Positions 1 through 7,784 of a stretch of DNA of 64,000 nucleotides are shown here, one piece after another. The notes under the pieces were generated by a model, which saw only the letters and a list, made by a program, of their open reading frames with translations, had not been told where the DNA came from and did no database searches. The translations under genes were made by a program, and so were the position numbers. This DNA comes from Jejuia sp040720935 (lineage in GTDB: Bacteria > Bacteroidota > Bacteroidia > Flavobacteriales > Flavobacteriaceae), in the NCBI RefSeq assembly GCF_040720935.1, contig NZ_JBFDAE010000006.1, positions 62,001 to 126,000 on the forward strand, written 5' to 3'. Position 1 is the stretch's first letter. Every line of letters begins with the position of its first letter.

Positions 1-374
1 TTTCTAAATTTTTTAATATAATCGTCCAAAAACCCGATGATGCCCATCCAAATTGTAGTTACAATAAGCACTATGACATAGATATTATCAAGCTTTGCCA
101 ATAAGAATACAGGGATTAAAGTTGCTAGAATAATAATGAGCCCACCCATAGTTGGTGTACCTGCTTTTTCTACTTGTCCATCTAACCCTAAATCCCGTAT
201 GGTTTCACCCATTTGTTTTCTTTGCAGAAACCGAATAATGCGCTTTCCGTAAATTGTAGAAATCAACAACGACAGAATCATTGCCAAAGCAGCCCTAAAT
301 GTTAAGAACCCAAAAAGCGTAGCTCCAGGGAATTGGAATTGTTTTTCTAAATATTCAAATAGATAATAAAGCAT
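1..374 (-). CDS. mraY: Phospho-N-acetylmuramoyl-pentapeptide transferase, N-terminal part
   Basis: Partial gene: it starts at an ATG at 374 and runs off the left edge of the window after 124 codons; the family is usually about 360-410 residues. MraY is an inner-membrane enzyme that moves phospho-MurNAc-pentapeptide onto undecaprenyl phosphate to make lipid I. The visible part shows a first membrane helix, the conserved TPTMGG stretch and the FLDDYIK motif carrying the first catalytic aspartates. It lies downstream of murE in the same direction, the usual dcw order in Bacteroidota. A gap of 169 bp separates it from murE, so it may have some transcription of its own. Identity is secure; the C-terminal half cannot be checked. 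Confidence 0.95.
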   Translation of the reverse strand, partial: MLYYLFEYLEKQFQFPGATLFGFLTFRAALAMILSLLISTIYGKRIIRFLQRKQMGETIRDLGLDGQVEKAGTPTMGGLIIILATLIPVFLLAKLDNIYVIVLIVTTIWMGIIGFLDDYIKKFR

Positions 375-487
375 TTATACTTTTATTTAATGAAATTCTT
401 CGACAAGCTTCACTTACTACTTTCAATGAAAATATATTTCCATTTTAGTAATGCCCTGCATAAAATTATCATATTGTTTTTTACTTC

Positions 488-540
488 CATCTTCGGTCTT
501 CCGCCTTCCGTCTTCGGTCTTCGGACTTCGGTCTTCCAAC
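488..540. repeat. CTTCGG-rich low-complexity repeat between mraY and murE
   Basis: About 50 bp built from imperfect repeats of CTTCGGTCTTCC and CTTCCG. It lies in the murE-mraY gap and has no coding look. Simple pyrimidine-rich blocks of this kind occur between genes in flavobacterial genomes; the function here is unknown. Confidence 0.5.
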
Positions 541-543
541 TTC

Positions 544-2007
544 TCACTTTTGTAATTGTTTTAAAAATTCTTCTACTGTTTTATAATCATCAAAATCGAA
601 ACGCTCTCCTTTAATTTCCTGATAGGTTTCATGACCTTTTCCTGCTATTAAAATGATGTCGTTTGCCTCAGCTAATTGACAGGCTGTTTTTATAGCCTGT
701 TTTCTATCTAATATTGTTAAGGTCTTTTTGAAATTTTGTGGGGCCACGCCTTTTTCAATGTCTTCTAAAATCGTTTCAGGCGATTCGCTTCTAGGATTAT
801 CACTTGTAAAAATGACTTTCGTACTTAATTCTGAAGCAATATGTCCCATTTTAGGACGCTTCGTTTTATCTCTATCGCCGCCACACCCTACAACCGTAAT
901 TAACGATTCGTTTTTGGTTCGAATACTATTTATCGTTTCCAAAACATTTCTCAATGCATCGGGGGTGTGTGCATAATCTACAATAGCAGTAATTTTTTCA
1001 TCTGAAACCAAATATTGAAAACGCCCACTAACGCTTTTCAATTCACTTATTAAACGAAGAATCTCTACTTTTTCTAGTCCTAATAATTCCGCGGTAGCGT
1101 AAATCGCTAAAACATTATAAGCATTGAAATTTCCTATTAAACGCGTCCAAACTTCATTGCCACCAACTGATAACAACAAGCCACTAAATTCATTCTCTAA
1201 GATCTGCGCTTTATAATCTGCATAGCTTTTAAGCGCATAAGTGTATTTTTTTGCCACAGTATTTTGCAGCATCACTAATCCGTTTTTATCATCAGTATTT
1301 GACAATGCAAAAGCATGACGCCCTAAGCCATCAAAAAATGCTTTTTTAACATCTCTATATTCAGCAAACGTGTTATGATAATCTAAATGATCGTGAGAAA
1401 GATTTGTAAACACACCACCCTCGAAACGCAGACCTTCCGTTCTACTTTGATGAATGCCATGGGAACTCACTTCCATAAAGCAGAATTCCACACCAGCATC
1501 ATTCATCATCTTCAAATACCTGTTTATGGTTATGGAATCCGGTGTGGTATGTGTTGCTTTATACTCAACATTATCCACCATTATTTTTACTGTTGAAAGC
1601 AATCCAACTTTATAACCTGCATTTTTAAAAAGTTGATACAATAATGTAGTAACCGTAGTTTTTCCGTTAGTTCCTGTTACACCAACAAGCTTCAAATTAT
1701 CCGATGGGGAGTCGAAATAATTCGAAGCCATAATTGCTAGTGCTTTGTTTGAGTAGTCAACTTCTATATATGTTATATTATCTATTAAAGTATCAGGTAA
1801 AGCTTCGCATACAACTGCTGTTGCGCCTTTTTTTATAGCAACATCTATATAATCATGTCCGTCTGAAACCGTCCCTCGAATAGCCACAAACACATCATTA
1901 GCCACTATTTTTCGAGAATCGAAATCTATAGCATTTATAGCAGTATTTGTACTACCAACAACAGCGTTGATAGTCACTTTATACAATATGTCTTTTAATA
2001 ACTTCAC
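544..2007 (-). CDS. murE: UDP-MurNAc-L-alanyl-D-glutamate--meso-diaminopimelate ligase
   Basis: Cytoplasmic Mur ligase that adds meso-diaminopimelate to the peptidoglycan precursor, using ATP. At 487 residues it has normal length. The ATP-binding loop TGTNGKTT is near residue 113. The DNPR motif at residues 403-406, which selects meso-DAP over lysine, is intact, so the wall is predicted to be of the DAP type. The start codon is GTG at 2007, and it overlaps the TGA stop of the upstream ftsI by four bases (GTGA), which indicates translational coupling. The product then reads MKLLKDILYKV. Part of the dcw operon. Confidence 0.97.
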   Translation of the reverse strand: MKLLKDILYKVTINAVVGSTNTAINAIDFDSRKIVANDVFVAIRGTVSDGHDYIDVAIKKGATAVVCEALPDTLIDNITYIEVDYSNKALAIMASNYFDSPSDNLKLVGVTGTNGKTTVTTLLYQLFKNAGYKVGLLSTVKIMVDNVEYKATHTTPDSITINRYLKMMNDAGVEFCFMEVSSHGIHQSRTEGLRFEGGVFTNLSHDHLDYHNTFAEYRDVKKAFFDGLGRHAFALSNTDDKNGLVMLQNTVAKKYTYALKSYADYKAQILENEFSGLLLSVGGNEVWTRLIGNFNAYNVLAIYATAELLGLEKVEILRLISELKSVSGRFQYLVSDEKITAIVDYAHTPDALRNVLETINSIRTKNESLITVVGCGGDRDKTKRPKMGHIASELSTKVIFTSDNPRSESPETILEDIEKGVAPQNFKKTLTILDRKQAIKTACQLAEANDIILIAGKGHETYQEIKGERFDFDDYKTVEEFLKQLQK

Positions 2008-4013
2008 GAAATTTCTAAAACAACTTTTTGATTCTTTTTTATTTTTTGACCTTTAGGAACGGACTGTTTTTTAACAACACCCGAACCTTTAATCCCTACT
2101 TCTAACCCCATATTTTCTAACAATGCTACGGCATCCATTGCTGGTAAACCAATTACGTTTGGCATAATTGTTTTATAGGTTTGTGCGATATTGTAATAGC
2201 TTTCAAACTGCTCGGTAACCGCTGCGTTTTGCACTTCCAGGGACTCAACCTCATCTATTAAAGGTGTATCTGTAAATATTTTTTGCGCAATACTTTTGAA
2301 TACTGGTCCTGATACATCTGCGCCGTAATACCCCACTTTTGTGCTTGGCTTATGAATCACTACGATACAAGAATATTTAGGGTTTTCAGTTGGAAAGTAT
2401 CCTGCGAAAGATGACACATACTTTCTATCTTTTCGCCATTCTTCGTAATTCTGATAATCTGTTCTCGCAGTTCCAGTTTTTCCTGCCATTGAGAAATTTT
2501 CAGAATACATACGTTGTCCCGTACCCCTTACCACAATATTTTTTAATATTTCCCTAATTTCACTTAAAGTCTTTTCAGAACATATTTTTTTTCGGTTCAA
2601 TGTTTCTTTTTCAAACACTTCAATTTCTTTATCAAACTCTTTTACAGCCTTTATAAATCTAGGTTTTAGCATTTCGCCATTATTCGCAATAGCGTTATAA
2701 AAGGTCAATGTTTGCAAAGGCGTCATTTGCAAGTTGTAACCATAAGCCATGGAAGGCAATGCATTTCTACTCCATATCGCATCTCCTGGTTTTGGTATAA
2801 TTGGCTTTCCCTCTCCTATTAATGAAACTCCCAACGTTTTATCCAATCCCCAACTTTTAATTCGTTTAATAAATTTTTCAGGTTGATGAGAATAATTTTC
2901 ATCAATTATAGTCGCCAAACCAATATTTGAAGACACCTCTAAAGCACGAGCAGCAGATATTTTTCCATGACCACGAGAATCGCTTATCGTTCTTCCGTAG
3001 AAACGCTTCGTCCCCATTTTAGTGTCCACAATAGTAGCGGTGTCTATAACCTTATCCTCCAAAGCAGCCATAAGTGCCATCACTTTAAAAGTCGATCCAG
3101 GCTCATGGGATTCTCCAACGGCATAATTCAATTTTTCATAATAGGTACCTTTTGAAGTTCTTCCTAAATTTGAAATAGCGCGAATCTCTCCGGTCTCCAC
3201 CTCCATAACCACAACACATCCATGTTCAGCCTCATAATATTCCAACTGTTTCAAGAGCGCATGATGTGCAATATCCTGAATGTTTACATCAATAGTTGTA
3301 TAGACATCAAACCCGTCTTGTGGCTCAATCTTGTTATTGTCGTTTATAGGTTTCCATTGGTTTTTCCCTATTTGCTGTTTTGCGTGTTTGCCATCTCTTC
3401 CCCGTAGATATTGAACACCGAACGCGCCATCTATTCCTGGGCGGGTTACATTTCCTTTTTCATCAACACGTTCATAGCCAATAGTACGTTGGGCAATGCC
3501 TCCCATTGGGTGCTCTCGTTTTGTTTTTTGCTCAACAATTAACCCACCTTTAAACGGACTGATATCCAACATTGGAAAAGTTCTGAACCTTAAATACTCA
3601 GAATAGCCTAAATTTTTTGCTAACGATAGGTATCTGTTATGATTTGCTCTAGCTTTTCGGATTTTTTTTTGATAATATGATGATGATTTTCTACCTGAAA
3701 ATTTCGCCAAAGAATCGCAAAGCGGTTTCAAGTTGTCTTCAAAAATTTTAGCAGATGGTGTTAATGCATCCAAAAGGATATCATACTTTGGTATTGAAGT
3801 CGCCAATAAATTACCGTTAACAGAATATACATTCCCACGGTTTGCAGGGATGATAAAATCTTTTACAATGCGCTCGCTTGCCTTGGCACGATATTCATCA
3901 CCTTGCACAAACTGGATATTACCCAATTTCACCATAACAGCGATACCGAATATAAACATACATCCCGCTATGAAATACAATCTAATTAATATGTTTTTCT
4001 CGCTTACTGCCAA
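2004..4013 (-). CDS. ftsI: Penicillin-binding transpeptidase FtsI/PBP3 with PASTA domain
   Basis: Septal peptidoglycan transpeptidase (class B PBP), 669 residues, anchored by one N-terminal membrane helix (about residues 10-30). The PBP dimerisation domain follows, then the transpeptidase domain with catalytic S307-T-F-K310, the SSN motif and K512-T-G514. One PASTA domain ends the protein (about 612-669), with the sequence PNVIGLPAMDAV. The start is TTG at 4013: the resulting MAVSEKNILIRLYF fits the family, and no ATG is better placed. It lies directly downstream of the ftsL-like gene and overlaps murE by four bases. FtsI acts with FtsW at the division site. Confidence 0.95.
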   Translation of the reverse strand: MAVSEKNILIRLYFIAGCMFIFGIAVMVKLGNIQFVQGDEYRAKASERIVKDFIIPANRGNVYSVNGNLLATSIPKYDILLDALTPSAKIFEDNLKPLCDSLAKFSGRKSSSYYQKKIRKARANHNRYLSLAKNLGYSEYLRFRTFPMLDISPFKGGLIVEQKTKREHPMGGIAQRTIGYERVDEKGNVTRPGIDGAFGVQYLRGRDGKHAKQQIGKNQWKPINDNNKIEPQDGFDVYTTIDVNIQDIAHHALLKQLEYYEAEHGCVVVMEVETGEIRAISNLGRTSKGTYYEKLNYAVGESHEPGSTFKVMALMAALEDKVIDTATIVDTKMGTKRFYGRTISDSRGHGKISAARALEVSSNIGLATIIDENYSHQPEKFIKRIKSWGLDKTLGVSLIGEGKPIIPKPGDAIWSRNALPSMAYGYNLQMTPLQTLTFYNAIANNGEMLKPRFIKAVKEFDKEIEVFEKETLNRKKICSEKTLSEIREILKNIVVRGTGQRMYSENFSMAGKTGTARTDYQNYEEWRKDRKYVSSFAGYFPTENPKYSCIVVIHKPSTKVGYYGADVSGPVFKSIAQKIFTDTPLIDEVESLEVQNAAVTEQFESYYNIAQTYKTIMPNVIGLPAMDAVALLENMGLEVGIKGSGVVKKQSVPKGQKIKKNQKVVLEIS

Positions 4014-4031
4014 GGTTGAGATTTAATTTTA

Positions 4032-4352
4032 TTACTTATTATTTGATTTTACTTTTATCTTTTGCGGTGGGTTTACCGATGGCGCCAAACCTTCTTCTTT
4101 CATTTTTGCCACAACTGCCGACTCCATTTTTAAGCGCATTAATCTTGAACGTCCATCAACAAATGCAGATCGCATTTCTTTTACCTCATTGGTTAATCTT
4201 GCAATTTCATGTACTTTTTTATCCGCACTATGCGAACTTGCAATCATAACAATTGCCAAGGCAGAAATAAAAATGATGATGCGCCAGTTTTTAAACGAAT
4301 CGTCACTTACTAGAAATGTTCCTTTTAATATGTTATAGATATTTTTTTTCAT
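4032..4352 (-). CDS. ftsL: FtsL-like cell division protein
   Basis: Small bitopic protein of 106 residues in the ftsL position between rsmH and ftsI. It has a short cytoplasmic N-terminus, one membrane helix (about residues 24-41, IIIFISALAIVMIASS) and a periplasmic heptad-like stretch (VHEIARLTNEVKEMRSAF) that should form a coiled coil. FtsL proteins link FtsQ and FtsB to FtsWI in the divisome. The open frame extends upstream to a TTG at 4382, but that stretch lies in a GC-rich inverted repeat (TTCCCC/GGGGAA), so I chose the ATG at 4352. Function is assigned from position and topology, because sequence conservation in this family is weak. Confidence 0.8.
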   Translation of the reverse strand: MKKNIYNILKGTFLVSDDSFKNWRIIIFISALAIVMIASSHSADKKVHEIARLTNEVKEMRSAFVDGRSRLMRLKMESAVVAKMKEEGLAPSVNPPQKIKVKSNNK

Positions 4353-4411
4353 CTCCCCATTGTCCTTCGGACATTTCCCCAAAGGGGAAACATTGGTCTG
4401 TTTTATTTAAA

Positions 4412-5317
4412 TTATAGCTTTTGCGCTACTCTAAGCTTTGCACTTCTGGCTCTATTGTTTAATTTTATTTCTTCATTTGACGGCACTATTAAACCATTTA
4501 CTTTTTTTAGAGGCACTTCAAAATTCCCGTACATATCCCGTTCTGGCTCTCCCTCAAACAACCCGTTTCTTATAAAACGTTTTACCAATCTGTCTTCTAA
4601 GGAATGGTAGGAGATAACACTCAATCGTCCGTTTTGTTTTAACAACTCAGGTGTTTGTAACAAAAACTCCTTTAATGCTTCAATTTCTTGATTCACTTCA
4701 ATTCGAATGGCTTGATATATTTGCGCCAAAATTTTATTTTCATGTCGTGGCGACAAAAACTTTTTCAGTACCTGTTTCAACTGATCACTAGTTACAATAG
4801 TTTCGTTTTGTCTATGCTCAACAATTAATCTTGCCATCGCCGGAGCAGCCCTTAACTCGCCATATTGAGACAACACCTCTTTTAATCGCTCCTCCTCATA
4901 TTCGTTTACAACATGGAATGCAGATAGCTTATTTTGCTGATTCATCCGCATATCTAAATTTGCTTCGAATCGGGTAGAAAATCCACGTTCTGCAACATCA
5001 AATTGATGGGACGACACTCCAAAATCTGCCAAAATCCCATCAACTTCTTTAACGCCATGAAATCTTAAAAATCGTTTTGCGTATCTAAAATTCTCATTTA
5101 TCAATACAAACCTGTCGTCATCTAAAGCATTTGCCAGTGCATCTTGATCTTGGTCGAAAGCAAACAATTTCCCGCTTTCTCCTAATCTGCTTAAAATCTC
5201 ACGACTATGTCCACCACCACCAAAAGTGACATCCACATAAACACCATCAGGCTTTATATTTAGACCATCAACGGTTTCTTTTAACAATACCGGATTATGA
5301 TACATCGTCTTCGTCAT
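4412..5317 (-). CDS. rsmH: 16S rRNA (cytosine(1402)-N(4))-methyltransferase RsmH
   Basis: S-adenosylmethionine-dependent methyltransferase (formerly MraW), 301 residues, which modifies C1402 in the decoding centre of 16S rRNA. The SAM-binding loop DVTFGGGGHS lies at residues 29-38. Other family signatures are DFGVSSHQFD and, near the C-terminus, SVISYHSLEDRLVKRF. The start is ATG at 5317, inside the last codons of mraZ (23-bp overlap). A second in-frame ATG at 5305 is also possible. It follows mraZ as in most dcw clusters and is expected to share its promoter. Confidence 0.97.
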   Translation of the reverse strand: MTKTMYHNPVLLKETVDGLNIKPDGVYVDVTFGGGGHSREILSRLGESGKLFAFDQDQDALANALDDDRFVLINENFRYAKRFLRFHGVKEVDGILADFGVSSHQFDVAERGFSTRFEANLDMRMNQQNKLSAFHVVNEYEEERLKEVLSQYGELRAAPAMARLIVEHRQNETIVTSDQLKQVLKKFLSPRHENKILAQIYQAIRIEVNQEIEALKEFLLQTPELLKQNGRLSVISYHSLEDRLVKRFIRNGLFEGEPERDMYGNFEVPLKKVNGLIVPSNEEIKLNNRARSAKLRVAQKL

Positions 5318-5762
5318 CTTGCCCCATTACTTCTTCTGCTAAATCTGCAAAATCTAATGTTGCGTCATCAATAGCTTGTTCGTATAATTCCTTATCCCAG
5401 ATTTCGATAATATTTATCGACGGCGAGATTACAATGTCTTTTGAAATGTTCGCGAAAACAGTTAAATCCTTCGGGATTAACAATCTTCCATTTCCATCAA
5501 CCTCAATAACTCTTGCACCAGCGCTAAATCGTCTTATGAAATCGTTATTTTTTTTCTTGAACCTGTTTAACTTGTTCATTTTCTGCATTAACAATTGCCA
5601 TTCCGCCATAGGATACAATTCTAAACAGGTTTGAAACACAGAACGCCTCAACACAAAACCACTATCCAAAATAGGCAGCAACTGCTTTTTCATCCCAGCA
5701 GGTATCATCATCCGCCCTTTGGCGTCAACTTTACAACTGTATGTCCCTATTAATGAATGCAC
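5295..5762 (-). CDS. mraZ: Transcriptional regulator / division cluster protein MraZ
   Basis: DNA-binding protein of 155 residues with two tandem SpoVT/AbrB-like domains, each with a DxxGR signature: DAKGR near residue 13 and DGNGR near residue 95. MraZ proteins form rings and bind short direct repeats upstream of their own gene to control the dcw operon. The start is GTG at 5762, giving MHSLIGTYSCKVDAKGR, which matches the family N-terminus; no ATG is available nearby. It is the first gene of the operon and overlaps rsmH. Three phased GTGGTAA boxes sit 50-80 bp upstream, which supports autoregulation. Confidence 0.95.
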   Translation of the reverse strand: MHSLIGTYSCKVDAKGRMMIPAGMKKQLLPILDSGFVLRRSVFQTCLELYPMAEWQLLMQKMNKLNRFKKKNNDFIRRFSAGARVIEVDGNGRLLIPKDLTVFANISKDIVISPSINIIEIWDKELYEQAIDDATLDFADLAEEVMGQDDEDDVS

Positions 5763-5794
5763 TATGCTGTTTTTTGATTTTGAGGTTTAAACAC

Positions 5795-5802
5795 CAAATA
5801 TA
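5795..5802 (-). promoter_or_regulatory. -7 promoter element of mraZ (TATATTTG)
   Basis: On the minus strand this reads TATATTTG, a match to the Bacteroidota -7 consensus TAnnTTTG, 33 bp before the mraZ GTG. The -33 region, about 20 bp further upstream, is occupied by the MraZ-like boxes rather than a clear TTG. That layout suits repression by promoter occlusion. Confidence 0.65.
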
Positions 5803-5811
5803 TCGAAAATT

Positions 5812-5840
5812 TTACCACGATTTACCACTTATTACCACTT
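5812..5840 (-). promoter_or_regulatory. Putative MraZ operator: three phased GTGGTAA boxes
   Basis: On the plus strand TTACCAC occurs at 5812-5818, 5822-5828 and 5832-5838, that is, GTGGTAA three times on the minus strand with an exact 10-bp period. The boxes end about 10 bp before the TATATTTG element. MraZ operators described in E. coli are TGGG-type boxes with 10-bp phasing, so spacing and position agree although the box sequence differs. That MraZ binds here is inferred. Confidence 0.65.
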
Positions 5841-6004
5841 TTGTTAATAATTTTTCGATGAACGGTAATTTTTGGACAATTATTTTACGAATCAAATCTG
5901 GCTTTAAACTCATTATCAGTCAGTTAAAAAGTGGAATAAAATGTTATCAAGAGGTGTTAACAACATTCTTGGAAGCCTTCCGTAAATCGGAAAAAATTAA
6001 AAGT

Positions 6005-6034
6005 CTTGAAATATGAATGATTTAACTATATTTG
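6005..6034 (+). promoter_or_regulatory. Promoter of the alpha/beta hydrolase gene
   Basis: TTG at 6006-6008 and TATATTTG at 6027-6034 are separated by 18 bp, close to the Bacteroidota sigma-A consensus. The element sits 32 bp before the ATG at 6067. The rest of the 304-bp divergent gap from 5763 to 6066 is AT-rich and holds no gene that I can support. Confidence 0.65.
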
Positions 6035-6066
6035 TTTTGTTAGGAAAACAGATGAACTAAAGATTA

Positions 6067-6831
6067 ATGGGGGAAAGTTTAAAAAAAGAAAAGAATTTCA
6101 GTTATATAGAAGTTGGCGAAGGAACACCTATAATCGTGTTGCACGGATTGATGGGTGGTTTGAGTAATTTTGATTCGGTTAAAAACTTTTTTAGCGCAAA
6201 AGGCTATAAAGTTATAATTCCCGAATTGCCTATTTACAGCATGTCGCTTTTAAAAACCAACGTTAAGAGTTTTGCAAAACACTTGCACGATTTTATTGAA
6301 TTTAAAGGTCTTGAAGATGTTATTTTATTAGGAAACTCGCTGGGTGGGCATATTGCTTTATACCATACCAAACTATATCCTGAAAAAATTAAAGCCTTAG
6401 TAATTACAGGTAGTTCTGGACTTTATGAAAGCGCTATGGGTGGTGGCTACACAAAACGTAGCGATTACGATGTCATTAAGAAGAAAGCACAAGATGTTTT
6501 TTACGATCCTAAAGTTGCTTCCAAGGAAATTGTAGATGAAGTTTATAGTACGGTTAATGACCGTCATAAGTTGATAAAAACATTGGCTATCGCAAAAAGC
6601 GCGATACGGCATAATATGTCGAAAGATTTACCTAAAATGAAAACACCAACGTGTATTATTTGGGGTAAAAACGACAATGTTACACCTCCCGAAGTCGCTG
6701 TAGAATTCGATGAATTGTTACCTGATTCTGAATTGTTTTGGATTGATAAATGTGGACATGCGGCAATGATGGAGCACCCAGATGAGTTCAACCAGATTCT
6801 GGACGTTTGGTTGACAAAGCGCAATCTCTAA
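6067..6831 (+). CDS. Alpha/beta fold hydrolase
   Basis: Cytoplasmic alpha/beta hydrolase of 254 residues with no signal peptide. The oxyanion stretch HGLMGG is near residue 25. The nucleophile elbow GNSLGG has S91, and the predicted triad is completed by D203 (in GKNDNVTP) and H231 (in CGHAAMMEHP). Substrate unknown: esters or thioesters are the usual targets of this group. It lies upstream of engB in the same direction, a pairing that I recall from other flavobacteria. Its own promoter is visible at 6005-6034, so both genes may be read from it. Confidence 0.85.
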   Translation: MGESLKKEKNFSYIEVGEGTPIIVLHGLMGGLSNFDSVKNFFSAKGYKVIIPELPIYSMSLLKTNVKSFAKHLHDFIEFKGLEDVILLGNSLGGHIALYHTKLYPEKIKALVITGSSGLYESAMGGGYTKRSDYDVIKKKAQDVFYDPKVASKEIVDEVYSTVNDRHKLIKTLAIAKSAIRHNMSKDLPKMKTPTCIIWGKNDNVTPPEVAVEFDELLPDSELFWIDKCGHAAMMEHPDEFNQILDVWLTKRNL

Positions 6832-6832
6832 A

Positions 6833-6870
6833 AAATCAAATTCCAAATAACAAATCAAATTCCAAATAAC
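6833..6870. repeat. 19-bp tandem duplication in the hydrolase-engB gap
   Basis: The 19-base unit AAATCAAATTCCAAATAAC occurs twice head to tail, at 6833-6851 and 6852-6870, without a mismatch. It lies wholly in the intergenic gap. Repeats of this wording recur between flavobacterial genes; I see no function. Confidence 0.8.
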
Positions 6871-6911
6871 AATGCCGATAGTTACCGGGACTAAATTCCA
6901 AGTTTTAAAAA

Positions 6912-7511
6912 ATGCTAATAAAATCTGCTGAATTTTTAGTAAGCAATTCTGATGTAGAAAAATGCCCAAAAAGCGGTTTGCCGGAATATGCATTTATTGG
7001 GAGGAGTAATGTTGGAAAATCGTCTTTGATCAACATGTTAACCAACCGAAAAAGTCTCGCAAAAACTTCGGGCAGACCAGGAAAAACACAATTAATCAAT
7101 CACTTTTTAATTAATAAAAACTGGCATCTTGTTGACCTACCTGGTTATGGTTATGCCCGTGTTTCTAAAAGCACCAAAAAGGTATTCCAAAAATTTATTA
7201 CTCAGTATTTTGCACTTCGTGAACAATTGGTAACCGCCTTTGTTTTGGTAGATATTCGCCATAAACCGCAACCCATAGATTTAGAATTCATGCAATGGTT
7301 GGGCGAAAATGGTATTCCTTTTTCTATAATTTTCACTAAGGCCGATAAGCTAAAACCAAATGCTATAGAACGCCATGTTTTAGACTATAAAAATGTGCTT
7401 TTAGAGACGTGGGAAGAAATGCCCAATTATTTTGTGACGTCTTCTTCTAATGAGACTGGGAAGGAGGAGCTTTTGGGCTATATTGGGGAGTTGAATGCTA
7501 ATATGAGATAG
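6912..7511 (+). CDS. engB: Ribosome biogenesis GTP-binding protein EngB/YsxC
   Basis: Essential-type GTPase of 199 residues needed for late large-subunit assembly. GTP-binding motifs are all present: G1 GRSNVGKS at residues 30-37, a Thr-containing switch region (TSGRPGKTQL), G3 DLPGYGYA, and G4 TKAD. The length is normal. The start ATG at 6912 gives MLIKSAEFLVSNS, as expected for the family. It follows the alpha/beta hydrolase after an 80-bp gap that contains a tandem repeat. Confidence 0.96.
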   Translation: MLIKSAEFLVSNSDVEKCPKSGLPEYAFIGRSNVGKSSLINMLTNRKSLAKTSGRPGKTQLINHFLINKNWHLVDLPGYGYARVSKSTKKVFQKFITQYFALREQLVTAFVLVDIRHKPQPIDLEFMQWLGENGIPFSIIFTKADKLKPNAIERHVLDYKNVLLETWEEMPNYFVTSSSNETGKEELLGYIGELNANMR

Positions 7512-7557
7512 CGTTTATTTCTAAGAAGCAGACCTTACCTAACACAACTTTACTCCA

Positions 7558-7640
7558 CTAACCTTTAACATCCAAAGCATCCCTAAGCTTGTTTCCAGTC
7601 AACATAAACGCCATGACCAAACCCGTACATTATAAGCCCA
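7558..7640 (-). pseudogene. Decayed duplicate of the 3' end of the ABC permease gene
   Basis: On the minus strand this stretch reads GLVMAFMLTGNKLRDALDVKG and then a TAG stop. The intact permease at 9010-10104 ends SLVMAFMLIGNALRDALDVKG. The DNA match covers about 80 bp with scattered substitutions and degrades upstream, where a stop falls in frame. It is therefore a remnant of a second copy of the permease end. The two copies flank the outer-membrane protein gene at 7785-8999. Nothing else is recognisable between 7512 and 7784. Confidence 0.75.
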
Positions 7641-7784
7641 TTTTCAAACTAAACTTTGCTGAAATACCGACAGCCTTAACCCTCTCAAAAAAATAACAAA
7701 AATTTTTCCAAGAAAGTTATTTCAGAATTATTTTCTATATGAATTTATACCTACATTGCGTCCGTAATCAACTACTATTTTTTT

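Noticed and set aside
5741..6016. Plus-strand open frame of 91 codons across the mraZ upstream region
   Set aside because: It covers the MraZ-like boxes and a promoter, its product has no family look and it overlaps mraZ in antisense.
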